Assembly (NCBI GenBank): GCA_964552205.1
Contig: CAZKFT010000006.1
Location: 1-64,000 of the forward strand
Length of the DNA stretch: 64,000 nt
Direction: 5' to 3'
Origin: JAIVGZ01 sp964552205
GTDB lineage: Bacteria; Pseudomonadota; Gammaproteobacteria; Natronospirales; JAIVGZ01
Shown: in pieces, positions 16,475-25,558 of the stretch
Layout: each line of letters starts with the position of its first letter
Position numbering within the stretch: position 1 is the stretch's first letter
The notes under the pieces: model-generated
Databases searched by the model: none
The model's input: the letters and a program-made list of their open reading frames with translations, nothing else
What the model was told of the DNA's origin: nothing
Made by a program: the position numbers and the translations under genes

Positions 16475-17485
16475 CTGAAACAGCCCGTCCGCATCGCTCT
16501 GGACGCAATGGGCGGTGACCATGGGCCTGCGGTCACCGTTCCAGCTGCGCTCCGCGCACTGTCCTCGCATCCCCTGTTGGAGCTGACGCTGGTGGGCGAC
16601 AAGCCCATGCTCGAGCGTCTGCTCCAGAAGCATGGCGTGCGTGATGCACCAGTGCGTGTCCATCACACCACTCAGGTGGTGGCAATGGATGAACTTCCGT
16701 CCAGCGCATTGCGTGGGAAGAAGGACTCCTCCATGCGGGTCGCCATAGACATGGTCAAGGCGGGAGAAGTCGATGCCTGTGTCAGCGCGGGCAATACCGG
16801 TGCGTTGATGGCAACAGCAAGGTTTGTCCTCAAGACGCTACCCGGCATTGACCGGCCTGCAATCCTCGCGGAGCTTCCGGCTCCCGGGGGGTTCACCCTC
16901 ATGCTTGATCTTGGTGCAAACGCCGACTGCACCGCCGAGCACTTGCTCCAGTTCGCCGTGATGGGATCCGTCGTGGCAAACGCCGTGCATGGGCTCGAAA
17001 AGCCCAGGGTCGGCTTGTTGAATATCGGTGCCGAGGAGATCAAGGGCGACGACCTTGTGCGTGACGCGGCGCAGCGGCTGCAAGTCAGTGGACTCAACTA
17101 CATCGGCTTCGTGGAAGGTAACGACATTTTCTCCAACCGCGTGGATGTCATTGTCACGGACGGGTTCTCGGGCAATGTCGCGCTCAAGACGGCGGAGGGA
17201 CTGGGCAAGATGGTTGCCCAAAACCTGCGCGAGGAGTTCTCACGCAACCTGCTGACACGGCTTGCCGGACTTGCGGCCTTGCCGGTTCTGAAACGATTCA
17301 AAGACCGTGTTGACCCGCGTCACCATAACGGTGCCAGCTTGGTCGGCTTGCGTGGTATTGTCATCAAGAGCCATGGTGGTGCGGACGAGGTGGCTTTCGA
17401 ACACGCTATCCGCATCGCGGTCCTTGAGGTCGAAAAGGCGGTGCCACGTCGCATCGAGGCACTGCTTGAGGGGCAACTGAAGTGA
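16475..17485 (+). CDS. plsX: Phosphate acyltransferase PlsX
   Basis: Makes acyl-phosphate from acyl-ACP for phospholipid synthesis; a peripheral membrane enzyme. The family's first block is VRIALDAMGGDHGP, and here that block begins upstream of the first ATG (16508). Between the rpmF stop (16469-16471) and 16508 there is no in-frame ATG, GTG or TTG. The most plausible start is CTG 16475, giving (M)KQPVRIALDAMGGDHGP, with GGAAGA a few bases before it; length would then be 336 residues. Starting at 16508 would delete the first beta strand. Other family blocks are present (GNTGALMA, LDLGANADC, VDVIVTDGFSGNVALK). The gene overlaps fabH by four bases. Confidence 0.9.
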   Translation: MKQPVRIALDAMGGDHGPAVTVPAALRALSSHPLLELTLVGDKPMLERLLQKHGVRDAPVRVHHTTQVVAMDELPSSALRGKKDSSMRVAIDMVKAGEVDACVSAGNTGALMATARFVLKTLPGIDRPAILAELPAPGGFTLMLDLGANADCTAEHLLQFAVMGSVVANAVHGLEKPRVGLLNIGAEEIKGDDLVRDAAQRLQVSGLNYIGFVEGNDIFSNRVDVIVTDGFSGNVALKTAEGLGKMVAQNLREEFSRNLLTRLAGLAALPVLKRFKDRVDPRHHNGASLVGLRGIVIKSHGGADEVAFEHAIRIAVLEVEKAVPRRIEALLEGQLK

Positions 17486-18453
17486 AGTTTTCACGCATAG
17501 CAGGAACCGGTCGCTGCCTGCCACGGAAAGTGGTGACAAACGCCGAGCTTGCCAAGACGGTCGACACCAGCGATGAGTGGATTCGCGAGCGCACAGGCAT
17601 CGCGCAGCGATATGTCTGCAGTGAAGATGAAACCACGCTGACTTTGTGCGAGGGTGCTGCCCGCGCGGCGATGGAGGCCGCCGGCGTCACCGTGAAAGAT
17701 ATTGACCTGATTCTTGTCGGCACCACGACGCCGGACCAGATTTTCCCGAACATGGGCGTGCTCTTGCAGGACCGCTTGGGCATACGCACTGCTTGCCCGT
17801 CCTTTGGCCTGGAGGCTGCCTGCACGGGATTCATCTATGCACTCAGCCTGGCGGATAAGTTCATCAAGCTCGAGGAGGCCAAGTGCGCCCTGGTGGTCGG
17901 GGCGGAATCGCTTTCGCGCATGATTGACTGGACCGATCGGACAACTTGCGTACTCTTCGGGGACGGCGCTGGCGCGGTGGTTCTCAAGGCGGACGACGAA
18001 GCAGGCATCATTTCCACCCACCTGCACGCAGACGGTCAGTACAAGGATTTGCTGTTCCATCCATGGGGTATATCGCAGGGTGTGGATACGCTTGTGCCTG
18101 GGCGCGATGCGGTGCAGATGAAAGGCAATGAAGTGTTCAAAGTAGCCGTGACGACCTTGGGACGCATCGTTGACGAGACTTTGGCCGCAAATAACTTGGA
18201 CAAGTCAGATATCGACTGGCTGATACCTCATCAGGCCAACATCCGAATCATCGAAGCCACTGCGCGCAAGCTTGGTATGCCGATGGAGCGTGTCGTGGTC
18301 ACAGTGGCGGAGCATGGCAATACCTCAGCGGCATCTGTACCTATGGCGCTGGATGTCGCTGTTCGCGATGGGCGCATCAAGCGCGGGGACATGTTGCTTC
18401 TGGAGGCCTTCGGCGGTGGGTTCACCTGGGGCTCCGCGCTGATCCGCTACTAA
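17482..18453 (+). CDS. fabH: 3-oxoacyl-ACP synthase III
   Basis: Starts fatty acid synthesis by condensing acetyl-CoA with malonyl-ACP. The 323-residue protein has the full catalytic triad at Cys114 (EAACTGFIYAL), His250 (PHQANIRI) and Asn280 (HGNTSAAS). GTG 17482 overlaps the plsX stop. In E. coli fabD, fabG, acpP and fabF follow; here the run ends with fabH and an SDR gene comes in from the other strand with a four-base CTAA overlap, so the remaining fab genes must be elsewhere. Confidence 0.96.
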   Translation: MKFSRIAGTGRCLPRKVVTNAELAKTVDTSDEWIRERTGIAQRYVCSEDETTLTLCEGAARAAMEAAGVTVKDIDLILVGTTTPDQIFPNMGVLLQDRLGIRTACPSFGLEAACTGFIYALSLADKFIKLEEAKCALVVGAESLSRMIDWTDRTTCVLFGDGAGAVVLKADDEAGIISTHLHADGQYKDLLFHPWGISQGVDTLVPGRDAVQMKGNEVFKVAVTTLGRIVDETLAANNLDKSDIDWLIPHQANIRIIEATARKLGMPMERVVVTVAEHGNTSAASVPMALDVAVRDGRIKRGDMLLLEAFGGGFTWGSALIRY

Positions 18454-19247
18454 GTCGGGTCGATTCGTTTGGACATGAAGCGATAGAGTGGTGGACACAG
18501 GCGCTCGATCCACGCAGCAAACACTTCCTTGCCGCCCACCCAGATCTCCGCGCGTTCGCGCCGCAACCCGCTGACGATTTTCTGCGCACAGTCATCCACA
18601 TCCATGCCGCTTGCCTGGCCGGGGTCCATGACGCCGTGGGGGCTACCATCTGCAGCCAGCGCGTTGATGGATACATCGGTGTGAATGAATCCCGGGCACA
18701 CCATGCAGACCTTTATTCCGTCCCGCCATATTTCCGAGCGCAAGGAGTCGAAAAAACCGTGCAGGGCATGCTTTGACGCAGCGTAGGATGTCCGCTTGGG
18801 CGTGCCTATATGCCCGACGAGGCTGGTTACTGTCGCTATGGTGCCAAAGCCTTGCTGGCGCATGACCGGGAGCACTGCTTTGGTGAGGCTGATGGTCCCG
18901 ATGAAATTCACCTCCATCAACTTGCGGTCAACTTCAAGCACCGTCTCGGCGGCAAGTGAGCGCTGACTGATGCCGGCGTTGTTGAGCAACAAATCGATGG
19001 CGCCAAACTGCGCGACAACCTGGGCGACCGCCTCTGCATGACTGCCGGTGTCTTCAAGATCTAGCGGCAACACCATGACAGCGGCAGCCCCTGCATCGCG
19101 GCAGTCCATCGCGGTTTCCTGCAACTGTGCCTCCCTGCGTGCCGAAATCACCAAGCGTGCGCCTTCGTTGGCAAGTGCCCGGGCCAGTGCCGCCCCGATT
19201 CCAGCCGACGCACCGGTCACCCAAATCACCTTGTCATTGAAATCCAT
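18450..19247 (-). CDS. SDR family oxidoreductase
   Basis: A 265-residue classical short-chain dehydrogenase. The NAD(P)-binding motif is VTGASAGIGAALA at residues 10-22, the NNAG motif is present, and the catalytic Ser-Tyr-Lys lie in TSLVGHIGTPKRTSYAASK. The overall pattern (DLEDTGSHAEAV, GFFDSLRSE) is that of the DHRS7-like group. The substrate is unknown. It is the last gene of the gspC-D-E-F-SDR run, three bases after gspF, but a role in secretion is not implied. Confidence 0.88.
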   Translation of the reverse strand: MDFNDKVIWVTGASAGIGAALARALANEGARLVISARREAQLQETAMDCRDAGAAAVMVLPLDLEDTGSHAEAVAQVVAQFGAIDLLLNNAGISQRSLAAETVLEVDRKLMEVNFIGTISLTKAVLPVMRQQGFGTIATVTSLVGHIGTPKRTSYAASKHALHGFFDSLRSEIWRDGIKVCMVCPGFIHTDVSINALAADGSPHGVMDPGQASGMDVDDCAQKIVSGLRRERAEIWVGGKEVFAAWIERLCPPLYRFMSKRIDPT

Positions 19248-19250
19248 CGC

Positions 19251-20465
19251 TCACCGGATCATCTGGTTGAAATCAAGTATGGGCAACAACACTGCAAGCA
19301 CGATGACCAGCACGATGGCGCCCATGAGAAGAATGAGACCAGGGCCGAGTAAGGCCATCATGCCGTCCAGCGATGCCTTCATCTCGCGTTCCTGAGCGTT
19401 CGATGCGCGTTCAAGCATTTCCCCCAGGCGGCCGGATGACTCGCCAGAGGCAATCAGGTGAATGGTGAGAGGCGGGAACAGGCCGCTGGCATCCAGCGAA
19501 CGCGCAATTGGAGCACCCTCGCGTACACGAACTGCAGCTTCTTCTACCGCGGCACGCATGGGAAGGTTGGACACTGTTGCGGCGCTGATGTTCAAACCAT
19601 CCAGGACCGGCACACCCGCGCTCGAGAGGATGGAAAATGTGCGTGCGAAGCGCGCAGCATTCAGGCCCCTGACCATCCGGGCAGTCAACGGCAATCGCAA
19701 CAGCAGTGCATGCATCTTCCAGCGGAACGCCTTCTCCTTCAGTGCGCGCACGAACGCAATCGTGCCGATGCCCAGAGCGACCAACACCCAGATGCCCCAG
19801 GTTCGGATGAAGTCCGATAACGCGATGAGTGCGACAGTGAGAAACGGCAGGTCACGATCCATATTGTCGAAGACCGCTACCACCTGGGGAACCACATAGG
19901 CGAGCAATACAGCTGTCACCAGGATTGTCAGCGTGGTCAGGATTATCGGGTAGTACATGGCCGCACGCAGCTGTTCTTGCAGGACTTGGCGGCTTTCAGT
20001 CCAGTCAGCCAATCGCTCAAGTACGATATCCAGTTTTCCGGATTGTTCTCCAGCGGCGACTGTCGCGCGGTAGATATCCGGAAATGCCCTCGGGAAATCG
20101 CTGAGACCATCCGCCAAAGTGTGACCTTCCATGATCCTCGCACGCACCGCGAGCAGGATTCCCTGCAGGCGTTCACTTTCGGTCTGTTGGGAAGCGGCCT
20201 GCAGCGCTTCCTCTAGCGGTAACGCGGCCCTGACGAGCGTGGCCAGTTGGCGGGTGACTATGGCAAGTTGATTGGCCGATACAGCGCGCGTGAGTGAAAT
20301 ACCGCTACGTCTCTCAGAGCGCTTTCGTGTGACCTCGTTGACTTCCAGTGGTGACAGGCCACGGTCCCGCAGTTGACTACGGGCATGTCGTGGGGAATCA
20401 CCTTCTAGGACCCCGCGTATCTGGCGTCCATCCGCCGTTGCAGCAAGGTACTCGAAGGCCGGCAT
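19251..20465 (-). CDS. gspF: Type II secretion system inner membrane protein GspF
   Basis: The polytopic platform protein of the type II secretion system, 404 residues. It has two copies of the T2SSF domain (about 70-190 and 270-395), with membrane segments around 170, 220 and 375. Conserved pieces include FEYLAATADGRQIRG at the N-terminus, LPLEEALQ, FPDIYRATVAAGEQSGKLD and GVPVLDGLN. The start abuts the gspE stop. It would recruit the GspE ATPase to the pseudopilus base. Confidence 0.95.
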   Translation of the reverse strand: MPAFEYLAATADGRQIRGVLEGDSPRHARSQLRDRGLSPLEVNEVTRKRSERRSGISLTRAVSANQLAIVTRQLATLVRAALPLEEALQAASQQTESERLQGILLAVRARIMEGHTLADGLSDFPRAFPDIYRATVAAGEQSGKLDIVLERLADWTESRQVLQEQLRAAMYYPIILTTLTILVTAVLLAYVVPQVVAVFDNMDRDLPFLTVALIALSDFIRTWGIWVLVALGIGTIAFVRALKEKAFRWKMHALLLRLPLTARMVRGLNAARFARTFSILSSAGVPVLDGLNISAATVSNLPMRAAVEEAAVRVREGAPIARSLDASGLFPPLTIHLIASGESSGRLGEMLERASNAQEREMKASLDGMMALLGPGLILLMGAIVLVIVLAVLLPILDFNQMIR

Positions 20466-21943
20466 CAGTCGACCTGCGTCACCCGCAGGACCTCTTCGAG
20501 GGTGGTCTCGCCTGCGAGCACCCGGCGGCGGCCATCCTCGCGGATTCCAGGACCCTGCGTGCGGGCATGCCGTTCGAGTGACTGCTCGCTGGCGCCATCG
20601 TGAATCATCGTGCGCATGGTGTCGTCCACCATGACCAGTTCATAAATGCCACTGCGCCCTCGGAACCCCGTGCTTGCGCAGCGGTCGCATCCTACCGCGT
20701 GGAAAATTGTTGGGGATTCCCCGGGCTGCAAGCCAAGGAGCTGGGCTTCGCGTTCGGTCACCGGTGCACCGAGACGGCACTCGGGGCACAGCATACGCAC
20801 CAGACGCTGCGCCAGAAGCCCGACCAGCGAGCTCGACAGGAGGAAGGGCTCTACACCCATATCCCGGAGCCGGGTGATTGCGCCAACCGCAGAGTTTGTG
20901 TGCAATGTGGACAAGACTTGGTGGCCCGTCAGTGAAGCTTGCACGGCAATTTCGGCAGTCTCCAAGTCCCGTATCTCACCGACCATCACCACATCGGGAT
21001 CCTGACGCAGTATGGCACGGAGGCCGCGTGCAAACGTCATATCCACTCGGGTGTTCACCTGGGTCTGACCAATGCCGTCGATGAAGTATTCGATCGGGTC
21101 TTCGACCGTCATGATATTGCGACTGTGGTCATTCAATCGCGCTAATGCCGCGTACAGGGTTGTTGTCTTACCCGATCCGGTGGGTCCGGTGACCAGAATG
21201 ATGCCATGCGGCTTACGGATGAGTTCGTCGATTCCAGCCTGCTGCGGCTTGGCCATGCCGAGCTGCTCCAGATGCAACCGACCAGCCTGTTTGTCGAGCA
21301 GGCGAAGCACCACGCGCTCTCCGTGGCCGGAGGGCAAGGTGGACACACGGACATCCACAGGTCGGCCAGCAACGCGTAGCGAAATGCGTCCGTCTTGCGG
21401 TAAGCGCTTCTCGGCAATATCAAGCTTGGCCATGACCTTGATACGAGACACGATGAGGGGTGCCAGCATGCGCTTCGGCGCAAGCACCTCGCGCAAGACA
21501 CCATCCACACGCATTCGTACGACCAAGCGGTTCTCGAAAGGTTCTACATGGATGTCAGAGGCATTGGTCTTCACCGCTTCGGTGAGTAGTGCATTGATGA
21601 GACGGATAATGGGCGCATCATCCTGGCTTTCCAGCAGGTCTTCCGGCTCTCCGAGCGCCTCGGCCGCACGAGCGAGGTCGAAATCTTCGTCCATTTCGTC
21701 AACCGCTGCCTGCGCGCCTGCTGCACCTGTTTCATAGGAGGACTGCAACAGGCGTTCGAACTCTTCGTCGCTGACACAAGCCGGGTGTACCGGACGCGCT
21801 CCAGCCGAACGCTGGACTTCAAGCAGGGCTTCCGCGGTAACGGCGTTGCGGTGGGCGATATCCACGCCGTGCTCACCGACACGGGTAATCAGAACCCCGT
21901 GACGCTTGGCGAAGGCGTAGGGAAGACGGAAGGCGGCGTCCAT
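20465..21943 (-). CDS. gspE: Type II secretion ATPase GspE
   Basis: Cytoplasmic hexameric ATPase that drives pseudopilus assembly, 492 residues. An N-terminal domain (about 1-120) is followed by the ATPase core with Walker A GPTGSGKTTT, the Asp box, Walker B (DPDVVMVGEIRD), the His box (TGHQVLSTLHTNSA) and a tetracysteine zinc site made of CPEC and CDRC. All catalytic parts are intact. It sits between gspD and gspF with one-base overlaps. Confidence 0.96.
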   Translation of the reverse strand: MDAAFRLPYAFAKRHGVLITRVGEHGVDIAHRNAVTAEALLEVQRSAGARPVHPACVSDEEFERLLQSSYETGAAGAQAAVDEMDEDFDLARAAEALGEPEDLLESQDDAPIIRLINALLTEAVKTNASDIHVEPFENRLVVRMRVDGVLREVLAPKRMLAPLIVSRIKVMAKLDIAEKRLPQDGRISLRVAGRPVDVRVSTLPSGHGERVVLRLLDKQAGRLHLEQLGMAKPQQAGIDELIRKPHGIILVTGPTGSGKTTTLYAALARLNDHSRNIMTVEDPIEYFIDGIGQTQVNTRVDMTFARGLRAILRQDPDVVMVGEIRDLETAEIAVQASLTGHQVLSTLHTNSAVGAITRLRDMGVEPFLLSSSLVGLLAQRLVRMLCPECRLGAPVTEREAQLLGLQPGESPTIFHAVGCDRCASTGFRGRSGIYELVMVDDTMRTMIHDGASEQSLERHARTQGPGIREDGRRRVLAGETTLEEVLRVTQVD

Positions 21944-23862
21944 CAGTTCCCTGAAGGCGGGTCTATCGGGGGTAGGCGAGGACGCTCGGACTCGGGCATC
22001 AGCGGTACCCGTTCGCCTTCCAGTTCCTCCTGCAGGCGCCGCATCTGTTGGTAGCGCTGGTTGGTGTGGTAGTTCGCGCTTTCTGCATCCCGCAGAATCT
22101 GTGGACGCAGAAACACCATCAAGGTCCGCTTGACCGTACTGGTACGCTGGTAGCGGAACGCATGTCCCAGAATGGGAATGCTGCCAAGAATCGGCACACG
22201 CTCTTGATTGGATTGCAGGCTGTCGTCCATCAGGCCGCCCAGAACGATGATGTCTCCATCCTCGACGATGACCCGAGTATTGATTTCGCGCTTGTTGGTC
22301 ACAAGATCAACGGCGCCTACCGGCGCCTGCGTGAGACTCGATACTTCGGACTGAATCAGCATTTGAACGGCGTTGCCCTCGTTGATTTTGGGCGTGATGG
22401 TCAGACGCAGACCGACGTCCTCACGATTGATGGTCTGGAAAGGGTTCACCTGGCCTGTGCCGGTACCAGTACCGGTGTACTGGCCGGAAACGAACGGGAC
22501 TGTCTGGCCCACATTGATGTAGGCCTCTTCGTTGTCCATCGCGACGAGGTGTGGTGTGGAAAGGATGTTGGTATTTGCGTCACCGGCCAGCGCACGTAAT
22601 AGCGCGCCAAAACTCGTGCCGCCGCTGCGGATGCGACCGATTCCAAGGGTCAAGCCGTCTGGGGCGGTCACGCTGGCAGGATCGCGTGCGGTCTGGATGA
22701 TACCGGTTCCCCCGCGTCCAAAATTGATGACCGCAGCAGCATCACGACCGCCGTCGCGAGGATCCACCGCCCATTGCACTCCGAATTCCGCAGACCTATC
22801 GTTGGTGACCTCGACGATGATGGCCTCCACGAGCACCTGCGCACGACGGATATCAAGTTGCTCAATGATCGAGCGAATGCTGCGCATGGCGCTTGGTGGT
22901 GCAGTAATGACAAGTGCATTCGTGGCGACATCCGGCAGGATGCTGACATTCTCGCGAGAGGTGGCACCGCCTGCCGCAGCGCCGCTGCTGCTTGCAGCCG
23001 CTCGGACCTCCGCGTAACCACGGAGCAGTTCGGCAATGCTCTCGGCATCGCCGTAGCGCAGATAAACAACCTGAGTGGCGCCGTCGGATTCCAAGGGTGT
23101 ATCCAGATGGGCCAGTAGCGCACGCAGCCTTAAACGTTGTGTACGGTCGCCACCCAGCAGGACACTGTTTGTGCGTTCGTCCGCGACAAGGGAGGGTGCG
23201 GACATCCCTTCGCCGCGTTGCTGACCTTGCATCAGGGCCTGCATCAGTCTGACCATCTCTGAGGCGCTGGCGTGTTGGAGTCTGATGACTTCCACTTCCT
23301 GGTCGCCAGCGAGGTCGATGCGCCGGACAATGGCAACCACTCGATCCACATTTCCCGCCCGGTCCGAGACAATCAGCATATTGGAAGGTCCAAACGCCGC
23401 GACAGTTCCGAATTGAGGTAACAACGGGCGCAACACAGGCACGAGCTGGGCGGCAGGCACGTTTTGAACTTCTATGACCTGGGTGACAATTTCGTCATCG
23501 GGTCGGGTGAATGGCTGGGCAATATCCGCGCTGCCAACATGCCTGCCGGTCGCTTCAGGGACGATTCGGATAACCTCACCGCTTTCAACCGCCACGAAGC
23601 CGTGGACCTGCAGTACAGAGAGAAACGTCTGGTAGAGAGCCTCGGCAGAGAGCGGTTTCGCCGAGATGACGGTTACACGTGCACGCACCCGTTGGTCAAC
23701 GACAAAATTCCTGCCAGTGACCTCGGATACCATCGCAATGACTTCTACGATATCGGCATCCTTCAGGTTCAAGGTGATACTTGCATCGTCATTTCGAGCC
23801 TGCGCCAGCCCTGCAGCAAGCATGACGGCCAGGGTGATCACGAAGCATTTGAGGCTTTTCAT
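21943..23862 (-). CDS. gspD: Type II secretion system secretin GspD
   Basis: Outer-membrane secretin channel of about 639 residues. An N-terminal signal peptide (MKSLKCFVITLAVMLAAGLAQA) is followed by the N0 domain (SITLNLKDADIVEVIAMVSEVTG), N1-N3 repeats and the secretin core with VPILGSIPILGHAFRY near the C-terminus. The frame is open to a TTG at 23880, but ATG 23862 starts exactly at the signal peptide. The C-terminal tail, rich in Arg, Glu and Pro, could be the pilotin-binding S-domain; no pilotin gene is seen. Confidence 0.95.
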   Translation of the reverse strand: MKSLKCFVITLAVMLAAGLAQARNDDASITLNLKDADIVEVIAMVSEVTGRNFVVDQRVRARVTVISAKPLSAEALYQTFLSVLQVHGFVAVESGEVIRIVPEATGRHVGSADIAQPFTRPDDEIVTQVIEVQNVPAAQLVPVLRPLLPQFGTVAAFGPSNMLIVSDRAGNVDRVVAIVRRIDLAGDQEVEVIRLQHASASEMVRLMQALMQGQQRGEGMSAPSLVADERTNSVLLGGDRTQRLRLRALLAHLDTPLESDGATQVVYLRYGDAESIAELLRGYAEVRAAASSSGAAAGGATSRENVSILPDVATNALVITAPPSAMRSIRSIIEQLDIRRAQVLVEAIIVEVTNDRSAEFGVQWAVDPRDGGRDAAAVINFGRGGTGIIQTARDPASVTAPDGLTLGIGRIRSGGTSFGALLRALAGDANTNILSTPHLVAMDNEEAYINVGQTVPFVSGQYTGTGTGTGQVNPFQTINREDVGLRLTITPKINEGNAVQMLIQSEVSSLTQAPVGAVDLVTNKREINTRVIVEDGDIIVLGGLMDDSLQSNQERVPILGSIPILGHAFRYQRTSTVKRTLMVFLRPQILRDAESANYHTNQRYQQMRRLQEELEGERVPLMPESERPRLPPIDPPSGN

Positions 23863-23881
23863 GTAGTTCGTAGTTCCCAAT

Positions 23882-24673
23882 CTATTGCTCCAGACGCAGG
23901 GTCAGGTTTTCAACCTGCCCCCCACGCTCCAGCGTCACTGTGACCTGGTCGCTGCCGGCGATGGCCTGCAGGGCTTCCATGCTTGTCACCGGGTCAGTCA
24001 GCGACACACCATTAATCGCGGTGACCAAATCCCCGGCTCGTAGTCCCAACGAGGCGAAGCGTTGGCGATCGCGACCAGGGTACATTCTGTAGCCGCGCAA
24101 CTGCCCATCCGACAAAACCGCTTGGGGGCGTACCACCTCGGCAAGTTGCTCAACGCCGACCGTCGCGGACTGCTCCTCGAAATTGTCCAGAACCCTCGTC
24201 GTCTGGGCCGCCGGGCTGGCCGTGCCAGCTGGCATCCCATGGCGAGGGAGGCGCAGCGTTTCAAGCGTACCACGGCGGTTCAGTAATACGCGGTCCGGCA
24301 GGACTTCGTGGACTGTAGCTCCACCTGGAACGGATGTGCCTACCGCGTAGACCTTTTCCACGCCATCAGGGCCTGCAATCAGCGCCCTGGAAGATGTTGG
24401 CTCTGTGGCAGACGCAATCCCACGCAGGGTCAGGTTCAGCCGGGTGTCAGGCGCATCATGGCGGGCGGGGGCGGGGGCTTCCCCGGATTGGCCGAACAGG
24501 TGTCTGGCTACAATGGCCTCGGCATCGGTCGCCGGTGCAGGGGATATCGGAGGTGGCGTGGCGACCCCTTGCTCAGCCTGTCTGGGCGCGACGCTCTTCC
24601 AGACGAGGGTGGCGAGCTGGTGTCCGATCAGGATGACCAGGAGCAGCGACAACAGCATCGGGCGCACTTCCAT
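23882..24673 (-). CDS. gspC: Type II secretion system protein GspC
   Basis: Inner-membrane protein of 263 residues that links the secretin to the platform. One membrane helix lies at residues 6-22 (LLSLLLVILIGHQLATLVW), followed by a Pro-rich linker, the homology region (about 50-140, DTRLNLTLRGIASA and AVGTSVPGGATVHEVLPDRV) and a C-terminal PDZ domain (about 180-262, LGLRAGDLVTAINGVSLTDP). It is the first gene of gspC-D-E-F. The pseudopilin genes gspG-K and gspL-M are not in the window. Confidence 0.92.
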   Translation of the reverse strand: MEVRPMLLSLLLVILIGHQLATLVWKSVAPRQAEQGVATPPPISPAPATDAEAIVARHLFGQSGEAPAPARHDAPDTRLNLTLRGIASATEPTSSRALIAGPDGVEKVYAVGTSVPGGATVHEVLPDRVLLNRRGTLETLRLPRHGMPAGTASPAAQTTRVLDNFEEQSATVGVEQLAEVVRPQAVLSDGQLRGYRMYPGRDRQRFASLGLRAGDLVTAINGVSLTDPVTSMEALQAIAGSDQVTVTLERGGQVENLTLRLEQ

Positions 24674-24734
24674 TGGCGCAATCTAATCAGCTTGGGGTCG
24701 GGGGCGCAACAACTGGCGACGTCCTGCATAATTG

Positions 24735-25540
24735 ATGGCCATGAACTTCAAGTTGTCCATCCGGGTTGCTATCAGTGCAGTCCTGTTCTTTCTGGCGTTT
24801 TTCGTAGCCCGTGGAGCGGTTGGAATATATCGCCTATGACCCCCGATTGGGCCTGTCCCTTGAGAACCTGCCCGACGAGCGCATCGTTATCGTCGACATC
24901 GACGAACGGAGCCTTGCAGCGGAAGGACAGTGGCCGTGGCCCCGGGCACGCCTTGCTGAGCTCATGGATGCCTTGTTCGACGAATATGCGGTTCTGGCGC
25001 TAGGCATCGATGTCGCTTGGCCCGAGCCGGAACGCACAGCCGCATCCAGCCTCATTGACCGAATTGAGGAGCTTTTGGATTCGCAGGGTATCAACCTGCC
25101 ATTGGGCAGCATACGCGCCGCCGTAGAGGGAGATTATCGGCTCGCTGCCAGTATCGGAGGGCGCGAGCGCTGAACGCGGGCTATTTCAGCCAAGCATCGG
25201 AATCCATGGACAGCGATGGGGTCTACCGTCGCATGAGCATGCTTCAGGCCTACGAGGGAGATATCTATCGACTATGTGTCGGCTACGGATGTCCTGACAG
25301 GTGTAGCAACGATGGGCGCAACTGCACCCTGATGTCCAGAGTGAACTCGATATGCTGAAGCTTGCGTTCGCTGAGTACCGAGCAGCCAACTGGCAGAAAG
25401 CCAAGGCCTTGTTCCAGCAACTGAATTCTCTGGCCCCGGACGACGGACTTTATCTGTTGTATATCAAACGGATTGAATACTTCGAGCGCAACCCTCCAGC
25501 GGGAGATTGGGACGGGGTGTTCACGCACGAGACCAAGTGA
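24735..25540 (+). pseudogene. Remnant of a CHASE2-domain adenylate/guanylate cyclase gene
   Basis: Pieces of one CHASE2-type cyclase lie in order but in different frames. From 24735 comes a start with one hydrophobic segment (MAMNFKLSIRVAISAVLFF); a one-base shift near 24811 moves to VERLEYIAYDPRLG and ERIVIVDIDERSLAAEGQWPW, typical CHASE2; another shift near 25170 gives YFSQASESMDSDGVYRR; a further shift gives YVSATDVLTGVAT and GATAP, then a stop. The last piece (about 25325-25540) is the usual C-terminal tail of these proteins, ending WDGVFTHETK. The end of CHASE2, its membrane helices and the whole cyclase domain are missing. The frames at 24811-25173 and 25352-25540 should not be read as separate genes. 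Confidence 0.8.
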
Positions 25541-25546
25541 TTGGAG

Positions 25547-25552
25547 TAACAT
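25547..25552 (+). promoter_or_regulatory. Candidate -10 box abutting the clpS start
   Basis: TAACAT, then TCACCC, then the clpS ATG. A GGAG sequence is present but 12 bases from the start codon, which is long for a ribosome site. No clear -35. Confidence 0.3.
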
Positions 25553-25558
25553 TCACCC

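Noticed and set aside
24811..25173. Separate 120-residue CHASE2 protein
   Set aside because: Its N-terminal helix and following CHASE2 segments continue in other frames on both sides; it is a fragment of a broken gene.
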